Shown here one piece after another: positions 27,115-35,526 of a stretch of 42,264 nucleotides of DNA. Within the stretch, counting starts at the first letter, position 1; the number at the start of each line of letters is the position of its first letter. Location: assembly GCA_025054775.1 (NCBI GenBank), contig JANWZA010000054.1, positions 1-42,264 on the forward strand. Direction: 5' to 3'. The translations under genes were made by a program, and so were the position numbers. The DNA is from Microscillaceae bacterium. Its GTDB lineage: Bacteria > Bacteroidota > Bacteroidia > Cytophagales > Microscillaceae. Under the pieces are notes generated by a model that was not told the DNA's origin, ran no database searches, and saw nothing but the letters and a program-made list of their open reading frames with translations.

Positions 27115-27193
27115 AAGGCTTTCTAAATGCCCTGAAATTTTAGCTTTTTTTATTCCCTGTTGCAAGCCTTGTTTATCCCTAACACGATAGAAA
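27115..27193. repeat. 79-bp segment bounded by 10-bp inverted repeats
   Basis: TTTCTATCGT (27115-27124) and its exact complement ACGATAGAAA (27184-27193) flank 59 bp, inside the 342-bp gap between convergent yhhQ and the aminopeptidase gene (27003-27344). On the minus strand its right end reads CTATCGTGTTAGGGAT, close to the CTATGCGTTAGGGAT at 26031-26045. It may be a small non-coding element or a long-stem transcript end. No gene is seen in the gap. Confidence 0.45.
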
Positions 27194-27344
27194 CAAATAT
27201 ATTTCTTTCAGCAAAGTTGGTATTGTAGTAATCTTGTACTTCAATGTGCATTAAAACTATTGTTCGTTGCTTTTATGTAGTGAGCAATCAAGAGTAAAAG
27301 TAAAAGGGGAAGAGGTCAAAACAGGGATATGATTGGCTTATTTT

Positions 27345-28637
27345 TTATCTTTTCTGCATAATTTCCTCAATTTCTTCTGCTTCAATAGGAATATTTTGCA
27401 TAAGGTCAAGATTACCATCTTTGGTAATAAGAATATCGTTTTCTAAACGAATACCTAATCCTTCCTCTCGGATGTAGATTCCTGGTTCACAAGTAAATAC
27501 CATACCTGGCTCTAACTTTCGGTAAAAACTTCCTACATCGTGTACATCCAGGCCTAAATAATGCGAGGTGCCGTGCATAAAATATTTTTTATAGGCTGGT
27601 TTTTTTTTGTCTTGTTTGTTCACCTCGTTCATAGTGAGTAAGCCTAAATCTACTAGTTCTTTGGTTACGATTTCCCCTACGGCTTTGTGATATTCTACAA
27701 TGGTATTACCCACTTTTAGCAACTCTTTGGCTTGACGCATCACACGCAAAACAGCATCATACACAGCGCGCTGGCGTGAATTGAACTTTCCATTTACAGG
27801 AATAGTACGGCTCATATCTGCATTATAGTTAGCGTATTCTGCTCCAATATCTATCAGAAGTAAATCGCCATCTTTGCAAGGCTGATTGTTCTGCGTATAA
27901 TGCAAAATACAAGCATTCGCTCCTGAGGCAATAATCGGGGTATAACCTGAGCCACGTGAGCGATTACGTATAAATTCATAAATAAACTCGGCTTCTATCT
28001 CATACTCCATCATACCTGGTTTAAGCGTTTTTAGCACCCTTCGGAAGCCTAGTTCAGTAATGTGGCAGGCAGTTTGCAAGAGTTCAATCTCCCAAGGACT
28101 TTTTACAGCCCGGAGTTGGTGCATGATAGGAGCGAGCCTTTCGTATTTATGCAAGGGGTAGCGTTCTTTACAATACTTGATAAATCGTGCATCTCGTGTT
28201 TCTACCTCTACCACGGCGCGGGTGTGTTCGTTGGTATTCAAGTATACGTATTCAGCTTCGCTCATCAACGTATGGAAAATTCTAGGAAATTCGTACAACC
28301 AGTGTACTGCTTTAATTCCTGAAATTGAATAGGCTTTCTCTTTGGTAAGTTTCTCACCTTCCCAAATAGCAATTTCTTCATTAGTTTCGGTCAAGAATAG
28401 GAGTTCTCTCATATCTTCATCTTGGGCATCGGGAAAAAGCAGTAGAATGGTCTGCTCTTGGTCAATACCTGAAAGATAGAAAATATCACTATTTTGGCGA
28501 AAGGGCATAGTGCCATCGGCATTAGTGGGCATAATATCATTAGCATTTAATACTGCCAAACTTTTAGGTTTAAGGTACTGAACGAACCGATTGCGGTTAT
28601 GGATAAATAATTCTTTAGGAATGAGCGAATATCTCAT
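27345..28637 (-). CDS. pepP: Xaa-Pro aminopeptidase (aminopeptidase P family, M24B)
   Basis: 430 residues from the ATG at 28637. It removes an N-terminal residue before proline. An N-terminal AMP_N domain (MRYSLIPKELFIHNRNRFVQ; FRQNSDIFYLSGI) is followed by the pita-bread M24 domain with five metal ligands in order: LIDIGAEY (Asp), NADMSRTIPV (Asp), HGTSHYLGLDVHD (His), TCEPGIYI (Glu) and IRLENDILI (Glu). The upstream open stretch to 28742 was rejected because its 35 extra residues have no family match and would overlap the neighbouring start. A TAATTTTG box with TTG 21 nt upstream lies on the minus strand within 28700-28740. Confidence 0.93.
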   Translation of the reverse strand: MRYSLIPKELFIHNRNRFVQYLKPKSLAVLNANDIMPTNADGTMPFRQNSDIFYLSGIDQEQTILLLFPDAQDEDMRELLFLTETNEEIAIWEGEKLTKEKAYSISGIKAVHWLYEFPRIFHTLMSEAEYVYLNTNEHTRAVVEVETRDARFIKYCKERYPLHKYERLAPIMHQLRAVKSPWEIELLQTACHITELGFRRVLKTLKPGMMEYEIEAEFIYEFIRNRSRGSGYTPIIASGANACILHYTQNNQPCKDGDLLLIDIGAEYANYNADMSRTIPVNGKFNSRQRAVYDAVLRVMRQAKELLKVGNTIVEYHKAVGEIVTKELVDLGLLTMNEVNKQDKKKPAYKKYFMHGTSHYLGLDVHDVGSFYRKLEPGMVFTCEPGIYIREEGLGIRLENDILITKDGNLDLMQNIPIEAEEIEEIMQKR

Positions 28638-28646
28638 ATTTTTTGT

Positions 28647-28654
28647 TATATTTG
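28647..28654 (+). promoter_or_regulatory. -7 element for the subtilase gene
   Basis: TATATTTG, a perfect TAnnTTTG box about 88 bp before the ATG at 28742. No clear TTG lies at the expected distance. Confidence 0.35.
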
Positions 28655-28741
28655 TGAAATAGTGATTTTTATATCTCCTATATAAGGACCTAAATATGGT
28701 ATTTGCAAAATTAGGCAAATAATCTACAAACCTACAAAACA

Positions 28742-30313
28742 ATGAAAATATTTTTTGCCCTTGGAGTGTATAGTTTAGGGTTAGTAGTGCAAATGGGATA
28801 TGCCCAAAACCGATACTGGATTTGTTTCAAAGACAAAGGTAATTTGCCCGTAGAGCAGGCTTGGGTATCAGAACAGACACTTGCTAATCGCCAAATGCTC
28901 GGATTAGAGATATATCAAGAAACTGATGTGCCACTTTATCAGCCTTATCTTAAAGCTTTACAATCTCTTAATATTCAGCCCATTTTTCATTCTAAATGGC
29001 TTAATGCCGTCTCGGCTTATCTTACTCCAGAACAGCAAAAGCAAGCCGAACAAATGCCTTTTGTAAAAGAAATTGTACCTATCACAACGCGTTTTTTACC
29101 TACTAAAATGCCTAAAAACTTGGGCATAGAATACACTACAGCACTTATGCAGGTACAAGCCGAGCAGTTGAAAAAGGCGAATTTAGCTGCAAGACACGTC
29201 AAAATCGGTATTATTGATGTAGGTTTTGAAGGAGCGCATAAAGAAATGCGTTTGAAGCATGTGTTCAGAGAACAACGGCTTATCCAAACACGAGATTTCC
29301 TTTTGCCAAACAATAAATATTTCTTTATAGGAGAAACTCCCGAAGATGACCATGGACGCGACGTTTGGACCTTGATTGCAGGCTATAACGAAGAGGAAGG
29401 AACTTATTTTGGTATGGCAACGAAAGCCGAATTTTATCTGGCAAGAACTGACCATGGCATTTTAGAGAGCCGTGTTGAAGAGGATAACTGGATTGCCGCC
29501 GTAGAGTGGTTAGATAGTCTGGGGGTAAGGTTGGTAAATACTTCTTTGGGCTACACTAACGGCTTTGATGATAAAAATGAAAACTATACCCCTGCTGACA
29601 TGAATGGCAAAACAAGTAAAGTAAGCCAATTTGCACAAATAGCCGCTGACCAAAAAGGTATGATACTTGTGGTTGCCGCAGGAAACGAGGGCGATAACCC
29701 TAAATGGAGAGTTGTCTCTACTCCTGGAGATTGCGAAGGGGTAATCTCTGTTGGAGCCACTAAGCACAATGAACGTACCAAAGTATCTTATAGTAGTATC
29801 GGTCCCGAGTTTTTAGATTATCTTAAGCCTAATGTTTCTTGTTTTTCCTTTAATGGTACATCTTTTTCTGCACCAATTATTACAGGGCTAATTGGTTGCT
29901 TATTAGAAAAAAATCCTAAACTTACGCAAAAACAAGTACGGCACATCGTAGAAAAAGCGGGACATCTTTACCCCTATGGTAATAATTACCTGGGCTACGG
30001 AGTGCCGCAAGCAGGTTTCGCCTTGGAATTAGTTGAAAACATAAACAAGGAAAAACACAATCACCTTTACCTCAAAGCCTCAGGAAATTGGTTTGTGCTT
30101 TCAGAAATGTATTTAAAGCAAATATTCAAAGGGCGAGTAATACAAGATAAAGACTGGGTAATTTTCTTTCACAAACGCAACCCATGGAGTGTAATCAAAC
30201 AAGGAAAGGTAAAAGTTGATGATGGACGCGTGCTTATCAAACGTGAAAAACATGCGCAGTATACTACTTTAGATGCAAACGGCAAAATTATTGAACTGAT
30301 TTGGTTAGATTGA
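28742..30313 (+). CDS. Secreted subtilisin-like serine protease (S8 family)
   Basis: 523 residues. A signal peptide is at 1-22 (ends MGYAQ). An N-terminal prodomain-like region follows (RYWICFKDKG, SKWLNAVSAYL, about 24-118). The catalytic domain has Asp159 in IGIIDVGFEG, His204 in DDHGRDVWTLIAG, the oxyanion Asn315 in VAAGNEGDN and Ser374 in NGTSFSAPIITG. The triad is complete, although the His box is HGRDV and not the common HGTxV. About 100 residues after the domain (from 425) form a small beta-rich tail. No type IX tail motif is evident. It probably digests protein outside the cytoplasm. It is divergent from pepP, which starts 104 bp away. Confidence 0.93.
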   Translation: MKIFFALGVYSLGLVVQMGYAQNRYWICFKDKGNLPVEQAWVSEQTLANRQMLGLEIYQETDVPLYQPYLKALQSLNIQPIFHSKWLNAVSAYLTPEQQKQAEQMPFVKEIVPITTRFLPTKMPKNLGIEYTTALMQVQAEQLKKANLAARHVKIGIIDVGFEGAHKEMRLKHVFREQRLIQTRDFLLPNNKYFFIGETPEDDHGRDVWTLIAGYNEEEGTYFGMATKAEFYLARTDHGILESRVEEDNWIAAVEWLDSLGVRLVNTSLGYTNGFDDKNENYTPADMNGKTSKVSQFAQIAADQKGMILVVAAGNEGDNPKWRVVSTPGDCEGVISVGATKHNERTKVSYSSIGPEFLDYLKPNVSCFSFNGTSFSAPIITGLIGCLLEKNPKLTQKQVRHIVEKAGHLYPYGNNYLGYGVPQAGFALELVENINKEKHNHLYLKASGNWFVLSEMYLKQIFKGRVIQDKDWVIFFHKRNPWSVIKQGKVKVDDGRVLIKREKHAQYTTLDANGKIIELIWLD

Positions 30314-30391
30314 AAAAACCCTCAATTTTAGTTACGAAAAAGCAAAAGGCTTACAAGTAAAAATATTTTTTCATAAAAGTGGCTCAAAAGT

Positions 30392-30422
30392 TTGGTTTTG
30401 AGGCATAATTTAGTTACTTTTG
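30392..30422 (+). promoter_or_regulatory. Promoter of the small exported protein gene at 30490
   Basis: TTG (30392-30394), a 20-nt spacer and TACTTTTG (30415-30422), 67 bp before the ATG. Confidence 0.6.
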
Positions 30423-30489
30423 TTCAGTATTATATTTCAAAATCATGCAAGAAAAACTATTTCCCACCAACAAATTCAAGTAATTTTTT

Positions 30490-30822
30490 ATGAACAAAAT
30501 CGTAATTCTTCCGTTCCTAACAGGATTGTTTCTGTTAATCTTTCAACCAACCCAAGCCCAAGAGGCAATGGTGCTAAACCCTAACGATACCAAATGTGTG
30601 GTGCGAGCCTATACAAAAATGGGTGGAGTTAGAGGTGATATAAAAACTGTAGTCATTAGTGTAGATAACGGACAGAAATACCGTTATGAGTATAACTATA
30701 AAAAACAAAGAGGCTACAATGGAGTAAAATGTAACTGGGAAGGTGATGTTATGAAAATTGCCAAAGAAGCCTGCCAAAAAGGACAAAGCCTAGAAAGCCA
30801 CGGCTTCAAACCATATTATTAG
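30490..30822 (+). CDS. Small exported protein, unknown
   Basis: 110 residues. A clear signal peptide (ILPFLTGLFLLIFQPTQAQ) leaves a mature part of about 85 residues, basic at its end, with three cysteines (in TKCVVRAY, GVKCNWEGD, KEACQKG) and a tyrosine-rich strand (KYRYEYNYKK). No family is recognised. It has its own promoter (30392-30422) and a terminator (30887-30914), so it is probably a single-gene transcript and truly expressed. Confidence 0.7.
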   Translation: MNKIVILPFLTGLFLLIFQPTQAQEAMVLNPNDTKCVVRAYTKMGGVRGDIKTVVISVDNGQKYRYEYNYKKQRGYNGVKCNWEGDVMKIAKEACQKGQSLESHGFKPYY

Positions 30823-30886
30823 ATTACTCCAAAATGTCCACTTCTCGATTTGACTATTCCTGAAGATTAGTAACCCCAAAAAAAAA

Positions 30887-30914
30887 TTCTTGGATAAGGC
30901 CGAGAAGTTTTTTT
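30887..30914 (+). terminator. Rho-independent terminator after the small exported protein
   Basis: A 7-bp stem (TTCTTGG / CCGAGAA, one G-U pair) with a 6-nt loop, followed by G and seven Ts. An A-run before the stem means it could work on the other strand as well. Confidence 0.7.
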
Positions 30915-31031
30915 ATTGAGTCTTTGCTGTTATGTAAACCTTTTCTAATTATTGTTCATTAGCAAACTTATTAAAACTTGAATAGCTAACCACCTTGCTA
31001 ATCTGTTAGAATAATTAGATCTAGTATTTGC

Positions 31032-32075
31032 ATGAAACCTCAAAATACTATGATAGCAAAACCTCCTAATCAAAAACAAATGGCAGAGGCTATTTGGAGA
31101 GAGTATGAACAACTATCAGAATGGGATAAGGAGATTATTCAAAAAAGAGAGATTAAAGGTATGCGAACTCTCTCTGAATGGTTGCAACTCATTCAGAAAC
31201 TAGCCAAATTTGATGCTCAACTTGAGGAGTATCTTTCTTACTTTCCTAAAAAAGCAAAAGGTTGTTTGCAAAACTTTCTTGTAGGATTGATGTTTATCAC
31301 CTTTTTTGCCTCTCTTGTGATGCTCAATCCTGCTCCTTTCATTTTTGCTTTGTTACTTTACCTGCTTAATGCAGGGTGTCGTAAAGCCACAGGACAAGAA
31401 AAACTAGAAAAAATTTATCAATTAGATTTGCCTAACTATCTGAAAAATTGCATTTATCCCTTTTTGCAAATTTTGCAAGAGGACGTGCAACCTGATAAAC
31501 TAATTAGCTTGAAAGTAGATATGCGTTCTCCACTAGATAAGTTTTGGAGAAAAGTAAACAGTGTTTCAAAACGAAACGAAACAACTTATGAGTATACTTT
31601 TTTAGAAATAGAGGGTTCGTTGCAAGATAAAACTAAATTCTTTTTGCGGGCTTTTGCTCAAGTGAGGGAGCGAAGAAAATATCATTACAAAGGCGACAAA
31701 TACAAAATGCGGCTTCGTATCATTATCCAAAGTACTTTTGTATTCTCTGCTGACAAATATCTATCCAAAATACACACCCTGTATACAGAAGAAAGTAAAT
31801 TGCACAAGTTGCGTTTGCAAAAAATAAGCCTTGAACCCCCGACAATAGTTCCTGATGAACCCCGCCTAAGAGTCCGACAAGCAACGGGGAAGTATCTTGT
31901 GCATATAAAAAAGATAGAACCCCTTTACCAAACTAAAAACCCTATGAAAAACAATAGAGCCTTAGAATACTTTTACATAGAGGAATACTTTACTACACGA
32001 TTCCCATTTTCACCTCAACTTTTGCTCGAGGGTTTTGCCAAAGCATATAGTTTGTTTGAGCTCAAGAAAAAATAA
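31032..32075 (+). CDS. Membrane-anchored protein, unknown, upstream of tsaD
   Basis: 347 residues. A helical N-terminus (about 1-75, with AIWREYEQLSEWDKEIIQKR) precedes a hydrophobic hairpin at about 80-115 (FLVGLMFITFFASLVML, FIFALLLYLL). The C-terminal 230 residues are soluble, mixed alpha/beta and rich in basic residues (ERRKYHYKGDKYKMRLRIII). There is no signal peptide, so both ends are probably cytoplasmic. I do not recognise the family. The stop is only 11 bp before the tsaD start, so the two are likely one operon. The ATG at 31032 was taken; a second Met six residues on is possible. Confidence 0.75.
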   Translation: MKPQNTMIAKPPNQKQMAEAIWREYEQLSEWDKEIIQKREIKGMRTLSEWLQLIQKLAKFDAQLEEYLSYFPKKAKGCLQNFLVGLMFITFFASLVMLNPAPFIFALLLYLLNAGCRKATGQEKLEKIYQLDLPNYLKNCIYPFLQILQEDVQPDKLISLKVDMRSPLDKFWRKVNSVSKRNETTYEYTFLEIEGSLQDKTKFFLRAFAQVRERRKYHYKGDKYKMRLRIIIQSTFVFSADKYLSKIHTLYTEESKLHKLRLQKISLEPPTIVPDEPRLRVRQATGKYLVHIKKIEPLYQTKNPMKNNRALEYFYIEEYFTTRFPFSPQLLLEGFAKAYSLFELKKK

Positions 32076-32086
32076 GAGATACTTCA

Positions 32087-33118
32087 ATGAATAAGGATTG
32101 TGTTTTATTAGCCATAGAGTCTTCATGCGATGAGACCTCTGCAGCAGTACTCAAGAATGGTGAAATTTTATCTAATTTGATAGCCAACCAGCAAATCCAT
32201 GCTCAATACGGGGGGGTAGTACCTGAATTAGCTTCCCGCGAACACCAAAAGAATATTGTACCTGTGGTGAGCGAGGCCTTAAAGAAGGCCCAAGTACAAT
32301 TACATGATTTGAATGCAGTGGCTTTTACGCAAGGTCCTGGCTTAATGGGTTCGCTTTTGGTAGGCACGTCTTTCGCTAAGGGGCTTGCTTTGGCTTTGCA
32401 TCTGCCTTTAATTGAAGTAAACCACCTGGAAGCGCATGTGTTGGCTCATTTTATCCCTGAATATTTGCCCGACGGTACACTAAAACCGCAACCTAAGTTA
32501 CCTTTCTTGTGCCTTACTGTGAGTGGAGGGCATACCCAAATTGTATTAGTAAAAGATTACCTTTCTATGGAAATTATAGGTGAAACCCAAGACGATGCTG
32601 TGGGGGAAGCCTTTGATAAAACTGCTAAACTACTGGGCTTACCTTACCCGGGCGGTCCTTTGATTGACAAATATGCTCAACATGGCAACCCCCATGCCTT
32701 CACTTTTGCTAAAACTACAATGCCGAATTTGGATTTTTCGTTTAGTGGTATCAAAACAGCAATCCTGTACTTCCTACAAAGCCAAACTCAAAAAAATCCG
32801 CAATTCATTCAAGAGCATTTAGCTGATATTTGTGCAAGCATACAAAAAACTTTGGTAGATATGCTCATGGCTAAGCTCATTCAGGCAGCAGAGCAATCAA
32901 ACATTAAGCAAATAGCTATTGCAGGAGGCGTAGCAGCGAACTCAGCTCTACGGCAAGCCCTCCAAAAAGAAGGACAGGCACGAGAGTGGCAAGTATTTAT
33001 CCCTAAATTAGAATACTGTACTGACAATGCCGCCATGATCGCTATGGCTGCTTATTTCAAATATCAAAAAGGGTTGTTCGCTTCACAACGAACTAGCCCC
33101 TATGCTAGACTGCAATAA
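32087..33118 (+). CDS. tsaD: tRNA N6-adenosine threonylcarbamoyltransferase TsaD
   Basis: 343 residues. It transfers the threonylcarbamoyl group to A37 of ANN-decoding tRNAs, with TsaB and TsaE. Clear ASKHA-fold signatures are present: AIESSCDETSAAVL at 9-22, the metal-binding HLEAH with His113 and His117, LTVSGGHTQIVLV, DDAVGEAFDKTAKLLGLPYP and IAGGVAANSALR. All catalytic and metal residues are there. It is co-directional with, and 11 bp after, the unknown membrane protein gene, and convergent with the small secreted protein gene 13 bp beyond its stop. Confidence 0.98.
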   Translation: MNKDCVLLAIESSCDETSAAVLKNGEILSNLIANQQIHAQYGGVVPELASREHQKNIVPVVSEALKKAQVQLHDLNAVAFTQGPGLMGSLLVGTSFAKGLALALHLPLIEVNHLEAHVLAHFIPEYLPDGTLKPQPKLPFLCLTVSGGHTQIVLVKDYLSMEIIGETQDDAVGEAFDKTAKLLGLPYPGGPLIDKYAQHGNPHAFTFAKTTMPNLDFSFSGIKTAILYFLQSQTQKNPQFIQEHLADICASIQKTLVDMLMAKLIQAAEQSNIKQIAIAGGVAANSALRQALQKEGQAREWQVFIPKLEYCTDNAAMIAMAAYFKYQKGLFASQRTSPYARLQ

Positions 33119-33131
33119 GCAAAAAGAAGCA

Positions 33132-33515
33132 CTATCCTCTTACTAACACGTACCTTGTGATAATAGAGCTGGGAGGAGAGCTAGTTTCAGGAGACTTGGG
33201 CTGAGTTGAAGAAGATACCACTGAAATGCGCCAACCTTTTTGTAAAAATTCGTTCAATTTAGTTACTACCGTCTTATCATTTTCTTTAATTTTCTTATCA
33301 CTAATGTACCCTGCCAAGGCATAAAGTCCTCTTAATTGCAAGCTCTCGCTTTTTCCGTCAGGGTAGGTGATGTGCATTTGCGAACTGCTACCATCTAAAA
33401 AATCCATGTATTCAATAGTAGTTATCATCATCACTTCTTGTTGAGCATATATATTAGCAGAGGCTAACACGCCCAATACAAGCAAAAAATAAGATGCTAT
33501 AAAATACTTTTTCAT
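33132..33515 (-). CDS. Small exported protein, unknown
   Basis: 127 residues. A signal peptide (FIASYFLLVLGVLASANIYAQ, ending A-Q) precedes a domain with EYMDFLDGSSSQMHITYPDG and LNEFLQKGWRISVVSSS, then a Ser/Pro-rich loop (PKSPETSSPPSS) and a final strand ITRYVLVRG. The pattern of a regular strand, a helix and GWRI-x-x-V resembles small periplasmic domains seen often in this phylum, but I cannot name one. It is convergent with tsaD, with only 13 bp between the stops and no visible terminator. Confidence 0.65.
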   Translation of the reverse strand: MKKYFIASYFLLVLGVLASANIYAQQEVMMITTIEYMDFLDGSSSQMHITYPDGKSESLQLRGLYALAGYISDKKIKENDKTVVTKLNEFLQKGWRISVVSSSTQPKSPETSSPPSSIITRYVLVRG

Positions 33516-33744
33516 AATTGTTTTACAATTTTGAAGCGTTATTGTCCTAAAAATTCAAGAATTAAAACACAAACAAAAGACCAAATGTTATACCTCTAAG
33601 GTAACTTTGTAAAAAAATAATACAGAGGCAAAGTTAGATTAAATTCTTAGAAAGTTTTTTCTTTGTGAAAAATTCGACCTAAAGAAAATATACCACAAAC
33701 CAAAATTGATTATATTCAACAATACTAATCAAAAGTGATATGTT

Positions 33745-34206
33745 AATAATCAACAGTTAAACTTTAGTAATAAATACGAATATAATAACAACAAATAATC
33801 TACTTTTAACAGTAAACATTTATACTTTAACGCTAAATATTTATACTTTAATAGCAAATAATTAGTTTTTAATAGTAAATGTTAAGTTTTTAATAATAAA
33901 TGTTTTTACTTTAATAATATATGTTTGTTTTTTAATAATAGATGTTTATTTTTTAATAACAAATACTATGTTTTTAATAATAAACGTATAACATTTAATA
34001 TTGAAGCTTTAGTGTTTGATAATAAAATATTAGTATTTAACAATAAATATTTAACATTAATTATTAAAACCCTAACATTAACCATTAAAAACTTAACATT
34101 AAGTATTAAAATTTTAACATTAAATGATAGAAAATTAAAATTAAACGCTAATACGTTAATATTGAACATTCAAATATTAATATTTATTACTTGTAATAAA
34201 TTATTC
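33745..34206. repeat. 22-unit degenerate tandem array with exact 21-bp period
   Basis: Starting at 33745 the DNA can be cut every 21 bases into 22 units with no insertion or deletion. The approximate consensus is AAYARTAAATRTTTAWMWTTT. Neighbouring units are most alike (33808 and 33829 differ at 3 of 21; 34060, 34081 and 34102 share ATTAAAA and TAACATTA), while distant ones match at about half the positions. Since 21 is 7 codons, one plus-strand frame reads a heptapeptide N-(N/S/A)-K-x-L-x-(F/L) through the array, broken only by stops in units 3, 6 and 7. It ends 22 bp before the DUF2027-Smr gene. The rest of the gap (33516-33744) is plain AT-rich DNA, with possible weaker units back to 33724. 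Confidence 0.85.
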
Positions 34207-34228
34207 ACTACTCAAAATACTCATTATT

Positions 34229-35407
34229 ATGAATATAGGTGATAAAATACGTTTACTTCACTCAAAAGAAGAGGGGATAATTACCAAAATACTTCCTAAT
34301 AATATGTTTGAAGTAGAAATAGAAGAAGGTTTTGGTATTCTGTTACATAAATCGGAAATTGTAGCCATCTCCCCTGAAGAAGAACGTAGATTTGGCAATA
34401 AAACGACTTCATTTGTAAAATTCGGACAGCCTCAAGTAACAGCAAACCCTTTCGAACCCATACAAGAACCTAAACTAATGGCTCAAAGAGGGTTGTTTGT
34501 AGGTTTCTTACCTTTTAATGATAACTTACTTATTGTGCATTTTATTAACAATACCGATTTTGACCTATTGTTTAGTTTAGGTATAGAAAAAACCTATTCG
34601 TATAAAGGCATTATCGCAAGCATCATTGCTCCTAAAAGTGCTATGCGCGTGCACGAGGTAGAGCTTAAAGAGTTTGAAAACTGGGGTACGTTTGTATGGC
34701 AGTGCCTTTTTTTTAGTACCCATACTCACAAAATAAAATTACCTTTCACTAAAAAGCTACGGTTTAAGGCAAAGAGCTTCTTTAATCACCAAAAAGAACT
34801 TCCTATTTTGAGCAAAAAAGGATATGTTTTTCAATTAGACGAAAATGTTGAAACCGAACAAAAAAATATCGAACTTATAGAAGTAACAGATAAAGAAATA
34901 ACACTTCAACCCTCACCTGAAACCCTATCAACAAAAAAAACCAAAACACAAAGCAAACAATTAACCTTAGAAGCTAAACATGAAATATCAGAAACTAAAC
35001 ATAAGACCTTAGAAATTAAACATAAAAGCTCAGAAATTAAACTTGATGCCCAAAAACTGCGCGAAGAGATGTTAGAAAAGAAGACTTGTGCCTCCCCCCA
35101 CAAGGTTCTGTCATATATTAAGCCCCCGAAAAGAGAAATTGACTTACATATAGAAGCCCTAACAGATAGATACGACCAAATGAACAGCCAAGAGATGTTA
35201 GAGCTACAACTCAAAACCTTTGAACGTACCCTCCAAGAGGCTATCGCTGTTGGTATGCCTGAAATTATTTTCATTCACGGGGTAGGGAATGGCAAATTAA
35301 AACAAGAAATTCACAAACTACTTAAACAAAATAAAGAAATAAAAGGCTTTGAAGAGGCTCAAAGAGAAAAGTTCGGCTATGGTGCAACCTTAGTAAGAAT
35401 AAAATAA
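34229..35407 (+). CDS. DUF2027 / Smr domain protein
   Basis: 392 residues. The N-terminal region (about 1-50, MNIGDKIRLLHSKEEGIITK, VEIEEGFGILLHKSEIV) is the small SH3-like barrel of DUF2027 proteins. A beta-rich middle (75-190) follows. A charged linker (about 215-275) contains four near-repeats of (L/S)E-x-KH-K, and the C-terminal Smr domain starts at about 293. The Smr motifs are EIDLHIE and the HGVGNGKLKQEI nucleotide-binding/nuclease-like loop, ending FGYGATLVRI. Smr domains of MutS2-type proteins act on branched nucleic acids or collided ribosomes; the role of this architecture is unclear. The ATG is directly downstream of the 21-bp array. Confidence 0.88.
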   Translation: MNIGDKIRLLHSKEEGIITKILPNNMFEVEIEEGFGILLHKSEIVAISPEEERRFGNKTTSFVKFGQPQVTANPFEPIQEPKLMAQRGLFVGFLPFNDNLLIVHFINNTDFDLLFSLGIEKTYSYKGIIASIIAPKSAMRVHEVELKEFENWGTFVWQCLFFSTHTHKIKLPFTKKLRFKAKSFFNHQKELPILSKKGYVFQLDENVETEQKNIELIEVTDKEITLQPSPETLSTKKTKTQSKQLTLEAKHEISETKHKTLEIKHKSSEIKLDAQKLREEMLEKKTCASPHKVLSYIKPPKREIDLHIEALTDRYDQMNSQEMLELQLKTFERTLQEAIAVGMPEIIFIHGVGNGKLKQEIHKLLKQNKEIKGFEEAQREKFGYGATLVRIK

Positions 35408-35455
35408 CTTGTAAGAAAAGCTATAAAATATAGTGATATTCTCAAAAGTTTTTCC

Positions 35456-35463
35456 TAACTTTG
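35456..35463 (+). promoter_or_regulatory. -7 element for the giant exported protein gene
   Basis: TAACTTTG, a perfect TAnnTTTG box 63 bp before the ATG at 35527. No TTG is found 19-21 nt upstream. Confidence 0.4.
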
Positions 35464-35526
35464 GGCAACGCAATTTGCTAATTATAAGCTAATGCCGTCT
35501 GCAATCAATCTCATTTTCAAAAAAAT

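Noticed and set aside
30444-30482. 12-codon leader ORF (starts MQEKLFP) before the small exported protein
   Set aside because: Very short, with no attenuator-like hairpin; probably chance.
33745-34206. CRISPR array
   Set aside because: There are no conserved direct repeats separated by unique spacers; the whole 21-bp unit is degenerate and no cas genes are present.
34186-34215. Replication origin or DnaA-box region in the AT-rich array
   Set aside because: Only one weak DnaA-box-like word (TTATTCACT) is seen and no dnaA, dnaN or cluster of boxes lies nearby.
33925-34242. Calling the heptapeptide frame in the 21-bp array a normal gene
   Set aside because: It has only a TTG start and no leader signal, the opposite strand (33966-34169) is also open with 7-residue periodicity, and upstream units contain stops. 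It is kept as a repeat and a hypothesis.
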